Shown piece by piece: positions 1 to 5,837 of a stretch of DNA of 10,161 bases. Position numbers and translations under genes: made by a program. The DNA comes from Clostridia bacterium (GTDB lineage: Bacteria; Bacillota; Clostridia; Oscillospirales; CAG-382). The notes below the pieces were generated by a model that searched no databases, was not told the origin of the DNA, and saw only the letters and a list, made by a program, of their open reading frames with translations. The DNA lies in assembly GCA_017959195.1 (NCBI GenBank), contig JAGDBE010000151.1, positions 1 through 10,161 of the forward strand, in the 5' to 3' direction. Every line of letters begins with the position of its first letter. The stretch's first letter is position 1.

Positions 1-50
1 AAGGTCCCGACGAGATGTTCAGATTTGTAAAATATATGAAACAGTCGTAA
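1..50 (+). CDS. C-terminal end of an unidentified + strand gene (partial)
   Basis: An open frame enters from the left edge and ends at TAA (48-50), giving the tail GPDEMFRFVKYMKQS. A rho-independent terminator starts one base after the stop, which supports this being a real gene end rather than a chance frame. Fifteen residues are too few to name a family, and I do not recognise it. Its direction makes it convergent with the secreted-protein gene to the right. Confidence 0.6.
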   Translation, partial: GPDEMFRFVKYMKQS

Positions 51-78
51 AAAAGCCGCTCCAAAAGGAGCGGCTTTT
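51..78. terminator. Bidirectional rho-independent terminator
   Basis: A perfect 12-bp stem is formed by 51-62 and 67-78 (AAAAGCCGCTCC / GGAGCGGCTTTT) around an AAAA loop. Because the stem begins with A's and ends with T's, it gives a U-tract on both strands. It sits one base after the stop of the left partial gene and about 33 bases after the stop of the secreted-protein gene, so it can end both convergent transcripts. Confidence 0.93.
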
Positions 79-111
79 CTGAAATTTATATTTAATTCTG
101 GCAATACGTTA

Positions 112-2349
112 TCAACCGGTTATGACGAGCGCCGCACACAGAGGTTTTACGGTATTTCCGTCGCCGTCAAGAAGGAATACCTTATCGTCCGCCGCAAGCG
201 AAACGTCCTGCGGTGCTTCGAATTCCGTTTCACCTGCCGGAAACGTATCCGTTACGACTTTTGCCGACGAAAGTCTTCCGTTTTCAAAATGTGCGAACAC
301 CAGCGTATACGTTCCCGCCGCGGGAGCCGTTACGGCAACGCCGTTTGAAATCTTCGCAAGTGCAAAATTCTCCGCTCTTGCGGCCTCGCGGACAATAATC
401 TGCGAGAATTCGGTTACGGTGAAGGCTGCGTATCCGTTACCCTGCGCGTCTAAATTGAAGGAGAACGTCTTTGCGCCGTTTTGCGCTTCTTCGCTGTATT
501 CGTTATAGAAATATTCTCTTGTACCGTTATGCATTACGTGTACAATCTGCTGCGGATAAATTCCGCAGGTATAAAGCGTTACGGTCATGGGGCTTCCGTT
601 GAAATCGGTTCCCTCGAGATATGCGATATTTTCGCCTTGCGAAGTTGTGCTCTTTATATACGGTTTAATCGAGAAGACCGCCTCGCCGTTTTCTCCGTCC
701 GCGGGAGTAAAGCTGTCCGCGGTAATCTCCGCACCGACCGAAAGTTCCGATATTTCGCCCTGGCCGCCTGCGGCACCGATATAATTGCCTACGGCGTCTT
801 CGCTTACCGCGCACGCCATGCCGGTAACATTTGCGGCGCCTACTGCGTAATCGGATATTTCGGGAACGTCGCCCGCAACGCCCGTATAATCAGCGCTGCC
901 GCCGTCGTCCGAGATAACGAGGTTATTAAGGGTTGCGTGCAGGCGCATCATCTTCACCGGAAGCTGTACGAGGTTTGCGCCTGACGCCGTAAACGCGTCG
1001 GCTGGTTTTAATGCGAAGAACACTTCATTCGTAACCAGGTCAAGGAACGCGCGGAATTTAATCGCCGTCGCATCGGTCTGAACTTCTTCGCTCCACCACT
1101 CGTCGTATGCGGAAAGAACAGTGGCTTCGTTATTGGAATTGATTGAAACGCGGAAGCCGTATTTTGAGTATCTTACCATTTCAATGAAGAATATTCCGTT
1201 ATAGCCCGTAAGTCCGAACATATAGCCGTCCGACGCAAAATGCATTCCGTAGCGTATACCGCCGTCCGACCAGTTGGTCATATCGGCGATAAAGCGCAAT
1301 TTGAACTGCATTGCCCCGGCATTTTTGGCGGTCATAAACTGCACGCTGCCGTCGCTCTGCACGTCAATCGGTACTGACGGCAGGCTGCTTACTTCGTAGT
1401 TGCCAAGGAGGTCCTGCTCCTTGAAATATGTTTCCGTCGGCGCTATTACCGAGTACGTTGTGCCGCCGTATTCCGTTACCAGAAGGTAGTCGTTTTCAGG
1501 CAGTATTTGTCCGTTTGAAGTTACCGGCATATATACCGGCATCGGTCTGCCGCACAGGTCGCACACGCCGTCGCCGTTTTCATCAAGCGCAACTATTGCG
1601 GGCACAGACAGGTCGTCGCCTTTGAACCACACGCCGTTTTCGTCGTCAAATTTATTGCCGCAGTCGGGGCATTCGTAATATTCCTGCATGCCCTCGGTAT
1701 TACACGTCGGGGCGACTCCCGCGTGGTAAATCATATTCGTATGACGGCAGGTCGGATTCTTGAATTCGCACGACAGATGAGTGCCGTCGGTAGACGTTGC
1801 CGTTGTAAAGAAGGGAGTATCCGTGCTTACGTCAAGCACTATGCGTACGTCGTCTCCGTTTCCGGTTACGTAGTTGACTACGTCGCTTCTCCACGCGTAG
1901 CTTCTCGGTCCCGTTGTTTCGTACCAGCCGTTCGTCCAGTATGCAGCGCTGCTCCTTTGCGAAACGCTCGTCAATTCCCCGCCGCTTGTAAAGGTCAGAT
2001 ATCCGTTATCGTCCGACAGATATAGCGCACGGAATGTAGTAGTGGAGTAGCCGAATGAAATACGCACGTTATCGCCGTATTCAACGTTGAAAACGGCTAT
2101 ATCGCCGCTGTCAATCTCGAACATATAGTCTGTGAGCATCTGCGTTGCCGGAACCGCCGCGCGCACGCTTCCCGTCTGCGCGCCCATGACGTAAATCGTG
2201 TCGTTGTACTGCGACGTGATGATATACCGTCCCGTTCCGTCGTCAGCTCCGCCTCCGAAGCGCAGAGTTTCTGCGAAAACTCCGACGGCAAGCAGCAAAA
2301 TAATTGCCGTGAACACGAAAATTGCACGAAAAACGGTTGTTTTCCGCAT
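112..2349 (-). CDS. Secreted multi-domain surface protein with a Cys/His module, function unknown
   Basis: A 745-residue exported protein. Residues 1-26 form a classical signal peptide: a basic start (MRKTT), a hydrophobic core, and a likely cut after VFA-26. Residues about 27-190 look beta-rich. Residues 194-267 form a Cys/His module: C194, C201, H203, H209, C216, C227-P-D-C230-G, then a DxNGDGxCDxCG segment with C263 and C266. Modules of the type CxH...H...APTC...G..EY..C..CG are, from memory, frequent in surface proteins of gut Clostridia, where they may bind metal. Residues about 285-650 are again beta-rich, with many aromatics. Residues about 657-745 resemble a small Ig-like C-terminal module ending with a VFLLDGDGNTVKPLC segment, a pattern I recall from clostridial secreted proteins. 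There is no LPXTG motif, no C-terminal membrane helix and no visible catalytic motif. The ATG has AAGGGGG 7 bases upstream and its own strong promoter. It is probably an envelope or extracellular binding protein, but neither ligand nor enzyme activity can be assigned. Confidence 0.85.
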   Translation of the reverse strand: MRKTTVFRAIFVFTAIILLLAVGVFAETLRFGGGADDGTGRYIITSQYNDTIYVMGAQTGSVRAAVPATQMLTDYMFEIDSGDIAVFNVEYGDNVRISFGYSTTTFRALYLSDDNGYLTFTSGGELTSVSQRSSAAYWTNGWYETTGPRSYAWRSDVVNYVTGNGDDVRIVLDVSTDTPFFTTATSTDGTHLSCEFKNPTCRHTNMIYHAGVAPTCNTEGMQEYYECPDCGNKFDDENGVWFKGDDLSVPAIVALDENGDGVCDLCGRPMPVYMPVTSNGQILPENDYLLVTEYGGTTYSVIAPTETYFKEQDLLGNYEVSSLPSVPIDVQSDGSVQFMTAKNAGAMQFKLRFIADMTNWSDGGIRYGMHFASDGYMFGLTGYNGIFFIEMVRYSKYGFRVSINSNNEATVLSAYDEWWSEEVQTDATAIKFRAFLDLVTNEVFFALKPADAFTASGANLVQLPVKMMRLHATLNNLVISDDGGSADYTGVAGDVPEISDYAVGAANVTGMACAVSEDAVGNYIGAAGGQGEISELSVGAEITADSFTPADGENGEAVFSIKPYIKSTTSQGENIAYLEGTDFNGSPMTVTLYTCGIYPQQIVHVMHNGTREYFYNEYSEEAQNGAKTFSFNLDAQGNGYAAFTVTEFSQIIVREAARAENFALAKISNGVAVTAPAAGTYTLVFAHFENGRLSSAKVVTDTFPAGETEFEAPQDVSLAADDKVFLLDGDGNTVKPLCAALVITG

Positions 2350-2356
2350 AATAAAT

Positions 2357-2378
2357 CCCCCTTATCCGCGTAAGCGGA
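2357..2378 (-). promoter_or_regulatory. Leader hairpin abutting a strong ribosome site
   Basis: On the - strand a 5-bp stem with a 4-base loop (TCCGC TTAC GCGGA, 2365-2378) ends one base before the Shine-Dalgarno sequence AAGGGGG (2357-2363) of the secreted-protein gene. The hairpin lies within the roughly 33-base leader predicted from the promoter. It leaves the ribosome site single-stranded, so it more likely protects the mRNA 5' end or improves ribosome access than blocks translation. That role is inference. Confidence 0.5.
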
Positions 2379-2388
2379 ATTTTTTATT

Positions 2389-2417
2389 ATTTTACCATTT
2401 TTTGCCGGCTTTGTCAA
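2389..2417 (-). promoter_or_regulatory. Sigma-A promoter of the secreted-protein gene
   Basis: On the - strand, TTGACA (2412-2417) and TAAAAT (2389-2394) are separated by exactly 17 bases. The predicted start is near 2382, about 33 bases before the ATG at 2349. The promoter lies just after the terminator of the upstream S-component gene, so the secreted protein appears to be an independent transcription unit. Confidence 0.87.
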
Positions 2418-2455
2418 TTTCAGATAACAAATTCATTGTTTATTTTTTCTTGAAA

Positions 2456-2485
2456 ACAGCCGTAACCGTGCCCGGTTACGGCTGT
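2456..2485 (-). terminator. Terminator after the ECF S-component gene
   Basis: A perfect 13-bp stem (2456-2468 with 2473-2485, core CAGCCGTAACCG) closes a 4-base loop, starting 6 bases after the TAA of the S-component gene. On the - strand the U-tract is short (TTTT, then CAAG). On the + strand the hairpin is followed by CATTTTTT, a better run, but no + strand gene is visible to use it. It insulates the promoter of the secreted-protein gene from upstream transcription. Confidence 0.85.
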
Positions 2486-2491
2486 CATTTT

Positions 2492-3025
2492 TTACTTTTT
2501 AAACTTCACGAGCTTTGCTCTGTCAAGTGCGAGCATGACGAGAGGAATAAGTATGAGCTGCAGGATAATACCGGGGATTGCGTTTGTTACGGCGCCCGCA
2601 AGGAATGCGGCGAACGTGAACGGTTTTCCGTTAAGGCCGAGAAGTATCACCTGTGCGATACCCCAGACTATTCTGCCGGCTATCATTGCGGCGATGATAC
2701 TGATAAAAAGTGTGAGCAGATTCTGTTTTTTCACGCTTGCGTAGATAAATCCGGCAACGAAAGCGTAAGCCGCGAGTTCAAACGCCATTGCAATTGCCGT
2801 CGGGTACATCGGCGGCATACCGAAAAGAAGCGAGCGCAGCACGGGGAGCATGAGCGCCATGGGCGTTGCCCACTGCCAGCCGCAGATGAGCGCGCAGAAA
2901 AACACCGGGATATGCATCGGCAGAAGCATGCTTCCGATTTGGGGAATTTGTCCCGTCAGAAACGGGAGCACGAGTCCGAGTGCCATAAACATAGCGGTTA
3001 AAGTGAGTTTTTTTACGTTGTTCAT
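2492..3025 (-). CDS. ECF transporter S component (substrate-binding membrane subunit), substrate unknown
   Basis: A 177-residue, very hydrophobic protein with about six membrane segments and a basic C-terminus (RAKLVKFKK), the usual size for S components of energy-coupling-factor transporters. Residues 7-20 include an AxxxA motif (A11, A15) in the first helix. In this family that motif contacts the shared EcfT subunit. The stretch around residues 24-50 (TGQIPQIG..LPMHIPVFFC) and RSLLFGMPPMYPTAIAMAFE (64-83) resembles the broad ECF S-component family that includes pantothenate- and folate-type members. No ATPase or EcfT gene is present in this window, as expected when many S components share one energising module. 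No riboswitch fits upstream, because only about 50 bases separate it from the preceding terminator, so the substrate cannot be inferred from regulation. The start ATG has AAAGGAG about 7 bases upstream. Family assignment is firm; the vitamin is not known. Confidence 0.9.
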   Translation of the reverse strand: MNNVKKLTLTAMFMALGLVLPFLTGQIPQIGSMLLPMHIPVFFCALICGWQWATPMALMLPVLRSLLFGMPPMYPTAIAMAFELAAYAFVAGFIYASVKKQNLLTLFISIIAAMIAGRIVWGIAQVILLGLNGKPFTFAAFLAGAVTNAIPGIILQLILIPLVMLALDRAKLVKFKK

Positions 3026-3073
3026 AGTTTTCTCCTTTTATTTCATTAATTTTTGGACATAAAAATACCGAAA

Positions 3074-3099
3074 AAGACCTTTCCTTGCGGGAAGGTCTT
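3074..3099 (-). terminator. Terminator ending the glycosyltransferase operon
   Basis: An 11-bp stem (3074-3084 with 3089-3099, one G-T wobble) closes a 4-base loop, 5 bases after the TAA of the GT2 gene. On the - strand it is followed by TTTTTCGGTATTTTT, an interrupted U-tract, so termination may be incomplete. The next gene starts only 48 bases further on without an obvious promoter, and read-through may supply it. Confidence 0.82.
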
Positions 3100-3104
3100 G
3101 TTTA

Positions 3105-4448
3105 TTATTGTGCGGCGGCGTTCTCCTTTTGATTTACGTGTTCAAAAGAAGTCTGGTCGTTATGCGGAATTGGCTTCCAGCCGAGGTTTTTGGAAAACAG
3201 CGCCTGAATATCCATAATGAACTGTATGGACAGAAACAGCGGCCACAAAATTGATATGAGCACTTTTTTGATGAAGCTTACATTCTTTATTCTCTTTCTT
3301 TCAACGACGAAAATGGTTACGGCGCCGAGCGCCATTGTCGCATAGTACAGGATCATGGACCGCAGCCACACGAAAAGAACGCCCTTTGACAAAAGGAGGT
3401 CCGTCGAGTTGCCGATAAAAATCTGTTTATAGGTCAGCGCCTTATCGCAGAGCGGCGCTATTGCAAGCAGCGTGCCCTGAATTATGTAGAAAAGCAGTAT
3501 GAGAAGCGGCACCGGCAGCACGTTTACGAATATATCGTAAACGGAGCCCCTGTTTTTCGTTTTTTTCAGGAAAAGCTTTGAAAACAGGTCTTTTATGCGC
3601 GTATAGAACACTATAAGGTGCCCTCTCGACCAGCGTACGCGCTGGCGCCACATAATGCGCGGCGACGTCGGCTGTTCGTCGTAAAATACCGCCTCGTCGC
3701 AGTATCTTATATTGCGTCCTTTCAGCACCTGGTCTGCGGTGAACTCCCAGTCCTCCGCCAAAGTTACGTATTTCCAGCCGTCTCTTACGATTTCGGAATT
3801 TATCAAATATCCTGTTCCCTGAACGCGCGTGGAGCAGCCCATTACCGTTCTTCCGCGGCTCTCAAAGCGGCAGCCCATCGTAAAATACATTCCGTACAGT
3901 CCCGAAATCAGGTTGGAACCGAAATTCTTGGAGTTTCTGTACGACGTAATCACGCATTCCCTTCCGAAATAGTCGAATGCGTCGTTCATCTTGGTTATAT
4001 AGTTTTTATCGAGTATATTATCCGCGTTGAAGAGGAAAAATCCGTCGAAAGACTGCGTGCCGAAGTCGCGTTCAATGCACTTGAAAAGGTATCTGAACGC
4101 GTATCCCATGGTATTTTCGGCGGGATTATTATATTCGTACACCGAAACGCCGTCGTACTTTCTTGCGATTGCGGCGGTTTTATCGGTACAGTTATGCGCT
4201 ATGACGAAAATATGCAGTTTATCCTGCGGATAATTATTCTTCTGAATGCTCTCAATAAGTTTTGAAACAACCGCTTCTTCATTACGGGCGGGGATTATGA
4301 GTCCGTATTTATACTTATTTTCCGTTTCGGGATACTTTTTCTTGAAAAACAGTCCCAGCACGGCAAACGCCATAAAATGCGCGACCATAAGTCCAAGTAT
4401 TGTAAACGGGATGCCCGTAATCATCAAAACAACGTCTAAATAACTCAT
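3105..4448 (-). CDS. Membrane-bound family 2 glycosyltransferase (processive type)
   Basis: A 447-residue protein with an N-terminal membrane helix (about 6-35), a GT-A catalytic domain (about 47-285) and three or four C-terminal helices (about 308-333, 351-382, 392-415). Family 2 landmarks are visible: the nucleotide-binding start IIPARNEE (51-58), NCTDKT (86-91), the metal-site NADN (141-144), the acceptor-site GTGYLIN (211-217), the catalytic-base region AEDWEF (231-236) and QRVRW (269-273). An ED plus QxxRW pair is the hallmark of cellulose-, chitin- or hyaluronan-synthase-like enzymes that move the growing sugar across the membrane. It lies 53 bases after the GT28 gene, with no terminator between, and ends at a terminator, so the two are co-transcribed. 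The ribosome site AAGGA precedes the ATG. It may extend the glycolipid started by the neighbour or make a separate envelope polysaccharide; sugar and product are unknown. The soluble tail after WKPIPH (424-429) is polar. Confidence 0.9.
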   Translation of the reverse strand: MSYLDVVLMITGIPFTILGLMVAHFMAFAVLGLFFKKKYPETENKYKYGLIIPARNEEAVVSKLIESIQKNNYPQDKLHIFVIAHNCTDKTAAIARKYDGVSVYEYNNPAENTMGYAFRYLFKCIERDFGTQSFDGFFLFNADNILDKNYITKMNDAFDYFGRECVITSYRNSKNFGSNLISGLYGMYFTMGCRFESRGRTVMGCSTRVQGTGYLINSEIVRDGWKYVTLAEDWEFTADQVLKGRNIRYCDEAVFYDEQPTSPRIMWRQRVRWSRGHLIVFYTRIKDLFSKLFLKKTKNRGSVYDIFVNVLPVPLLILLFYIIQGTLLAIAPLCDKALTYKQIFIGNSTDLLLSKGVLFVWLRSMILYYATMALGAVTIFVVERKRIKNVSFIKKVLISILWPLFLSIQFIMDIQALFSKNLGWKPIPHNDQTSFEHVNQKENAAAQ

Positions 4449-4501
4449 TATATCTATTCCTTTTCGGCACTTTTCGTGTTTTTCGGTATTAAACCGTTAT
4501 G

Positions 4502-5656
4502 TCAAAGAAGTTCGGGATAAACTTCCGTAATTTTCTCCCACAAAACGTCAGCCGCCTTCTCGGAGCCGAAGTTTTCGTGATACGCTTCCGCCTCTTTCTT
4601 ATACGGCGCAAGAAGCTCAGGGTTCTCTGTAAATCCCTCTATCATCTTTACCGCTCTTTTGACCGAAAGCTCTTTCACGGAGCAGCCGACGGTATTTATA
4701 TAGTGGTCGGCTATCTTCTTTTCGATGAGGGTTGCACAGTTGGTCACAATCGAGGGGTTTCCGAAGAAGGTCGATTCGGCGAGTATGTTTCCGCTCTTTC
4801 CGCAGAACAAATCCGCCGCCGCCTCAAGCTCCAGAATCTGTTCCGTAAACCGATACGGTCTGAACGTAACCTCTTCCGTCGGTTTCAGTTTCGTAAAGTG
4901 GTTATACAGTTTTTCGTTCTTTCCGCACACGGGGATTACCGTCAGCGGCAGGTGCTCTTTTATGAGCGCCTCGCTGAGTTTTGCTATCTTTCCTATTCCG
5001 TAGCCGCCCTCGGCGAGCACTATCGTGAAGTTATCCTCGGGGATGCCGAGTTTTCTTCTCAGTTCTTTTTTGTCAATGCAGTAGTCAAACGCCTCGTTTC
5101 TTATGAGAAACGGGACCATCTTCATATTCTGCTTATTATACTGTTTTTTTCTCAGCGCCTTTAAGTAGCCGTAAGGCATGCTTATCATATTGAGGTCGCT
5201 GTGGTATTCAAAAAGCTCGTTTAACTGCGCGTCGGGGCAGTACATTACGGTGAGCGGTTTTTTCTTCATATGCTCGGCGTAATAATTGGTCGCCCAGTGC
5301 GTACTGAACACGACGTCGGGGGATATTTCCTCCATATGCTTCAACGCGGCTTTATATGCAAAGGGCGCAAACATCCGTACCGATACGAACGACGAAATTG
5401 CTGCGCCGAAAATCTCGGTCGAGATTGTTGCGGCGTGTCCGATCAGAGTGATTCTGTCAAACAGCCTCACCTGTCTTGAAATCATCTGTTCGTATTTTTT
5501 AAGATGCTTATCGCCTGTTTCGGTGTAAAAATTTGAGGAAATTACCTCGACTCTGTCTCCGTATTTTCTGCGGAAGGTCTGTTCTATCGACTTCATCGGC
5601 ATAATATGACCGAATCCCGCTTCGACAAACGGAAACATCACTTTGATTTTTCCCAA
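4502..5656 (-). CDS. GT28 family glycosyltransferase, diacylglycerol glucosyltransferase/MGDG-synthase-like
   Basis: A 384-residue GT-B fold enzyme. The N-terminal loop has the GFGH motif (14-17) in VEAGFGHIMPMKSIE, as in MurG, UgtP and monogalactosyldiacylglycerol synthases. The C-terminal half has LAEGGYGIGK (214-223), the domain-linker glycines, and the nucleotide-sugar site GKSGNILAES (286-295), with E294 at the usual ribose-binding position. The family transfers a sugar from UDP-sugar to a lipid acceptor at the inner face of the membrane; 384 residues is a normal length. The start is TTG (5654-5656): AAAGGAGAGG sits 7 bases upstream, whereas the first ATG, six codons in, would lie about 25 bases from any ribosome site. 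It is first in a two-gene operon with the GT2 enzyme and has its own promoter. The most likely role is making a membrane glycolipid or a lipid-linked anchor. The middle region (ELFEYHSDLNMISMPYGY, 147-164) differs from well-known members as I recall them, so the acceptor is open. Confidence 0.87.
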   Translation of the reverse strand: MGKIKVMFPFVEAGFGHIMPMKSIEQTFRRKYGDRVEVISSNFYTETGDKHLKKYEQMISRQVRLFDRITLIGHAATISTEIFGAAISSFVSVRMFAPFAYKAALKHMEEISPDVVFSTHWATNYYAEHMKKKPLTVMYCPDAQLNELFEYHSDLNMISMPYGYLKALRKKQYNKQNMKMVPFLIRNEAFDYCIDKKELRRKLGIPEDNFTIVLAEGGYGIGKIAKLSEALIKEHLPLTVIPVCGKNEKLYNHFTKLKPTEEVTFRPYRFTEQILELEAAADLFCGKSGNILAESTFFGNPSIVTNCATLIEKKIADHYINTVGCSVKELSVKRAVKMIEGFTENPELLAPYKKEAEAYHENFGSEKAADVLWEKITEVYPELL

Positions 5657-5663
5657 TTGCTTA

Positions 5664-5673
5664 CCTCTCCTTT
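5664..5673 (-). promoter_or_regulatory. Ribosome binding site that fixes a TTG start
   Basis: AAAGGAGAGG on the - strand is a near-perfect Shine-Dalgarno sequence with 7 bases to TTG at 5654-5656. The in-frame ATG at 5636-5638 is too far away. This is the evidence for the unusual start of the GT28 gene. Confidence 0.8.
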
Positions 5674-5706
5674 ATATCCGTACTGTCTGCATTTTCGCTG
5701 TCTTAT

Positions 5707-5769
5707 TTACAAAACAACATCGGCATATCGGCAGGCTTTGCGCCGTATTTTTCCAATATGTAACCGCAT
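5707..5769 (-). CDS. Possible 20-codon leader ORF in the GT-operon leader
   Basis: In the untranslated leader of the GT28 gene, an ATG at 5769-5767 opens a 20-codon frame (MRLHIGKIRRKACRYADVVL) that stops at TAA 5709-5707, about 50 bases before the GT28 start. The ATG lies in the loop of the inverted repeat at 5737-5788, and the frame runs through its 3' arm, so translation would unfold the stem. No good ribosome site precedes it (only GAAAAA), and a short frame like this can occur by chance. It is listed as a candidate only. Confidence 0.2.
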   Translation of the reverse strand: MRLHIGKIRRKACRYADVVL

Positions 5770-5788
5770 TTTTTCAAATACGCGCAAA
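5737..5788 (-). repeat. Long inverted repeat in the leader of the GT operon
   Basis: Positions 5737-5750 (TTTGCGCCGTATTT) pair with 5776-5788 (AAATACGCGCAAA) over 13 base pairs, with one unpaired C at 5744 and a 25-base loop. The promoter -10 ends at 5792, so transcription probably starts near 5785, within the first arm, leaving a 10-bp stem at the extreme 5' end of the RNA. It may be an RNA stability or control element, or a DNA operator. It is not a terminator, since no U-tract follows, and I do not recognise a known riboswitch. Confidence 0.6.
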
Positions 5789-5791
5789 ATT

Positions 5792-5820
5792 ATTTTATCA
5801 CTTTAAAACTGTTTTGTCAA
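5792..5820 (-). promoter_or_regulatory. Sigma-A promoter of the GT28-GT2 operon
   Basis: On the - strand, TTGACA (5815-5820) and TAAAAT (5792-5797) are 17 bases apart. The spacer contains the small symmetric sequence AAAACAGTTTT (5805-5815), which could be an operator or simply AT-rich chance. The -35 lies only 17 bases after the stop of the ATPase gene, and no terminator hairpin separates them, so read-through from the ATPase gene may add to expression. The leader is about 128 bases long, much longer than the others here. Confidence 0.87.
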
Positions 5821-5837
5821 TTTTACATCTTCCCGGT

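Noticed and set aside
2198..3001. 267-codon + strand open frame across the S-component gene and intergenic region
   Set aside because: It crosses a promoter and a terminator of - strand genes and is rich in C/H/R/K without any domain pattern. It is a shadow of the S-component gene.
3026..3073. Vitamin riboswitch ahead of the S-component gene
   Set aside because: The space between the preceding hairpin and the ribosome site is under 50 bases, too small for a known vitamin riboswitch, and it has no paired structure.
3618..5164. 215- and 221-codon + strand open frames opposite the glycosyltransferases
   Set aside because: Both real genes show complete family motifs on the other strand. These frames show none.
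5719..5734. Tandem 8-base repeat (ATCGGCAT / ATCGGCAG) in the GT-operon leader
   Set aside because: Only two imperfect copies are present and no further units follow. This is compatible with chance and not enough to call a binding-site array.
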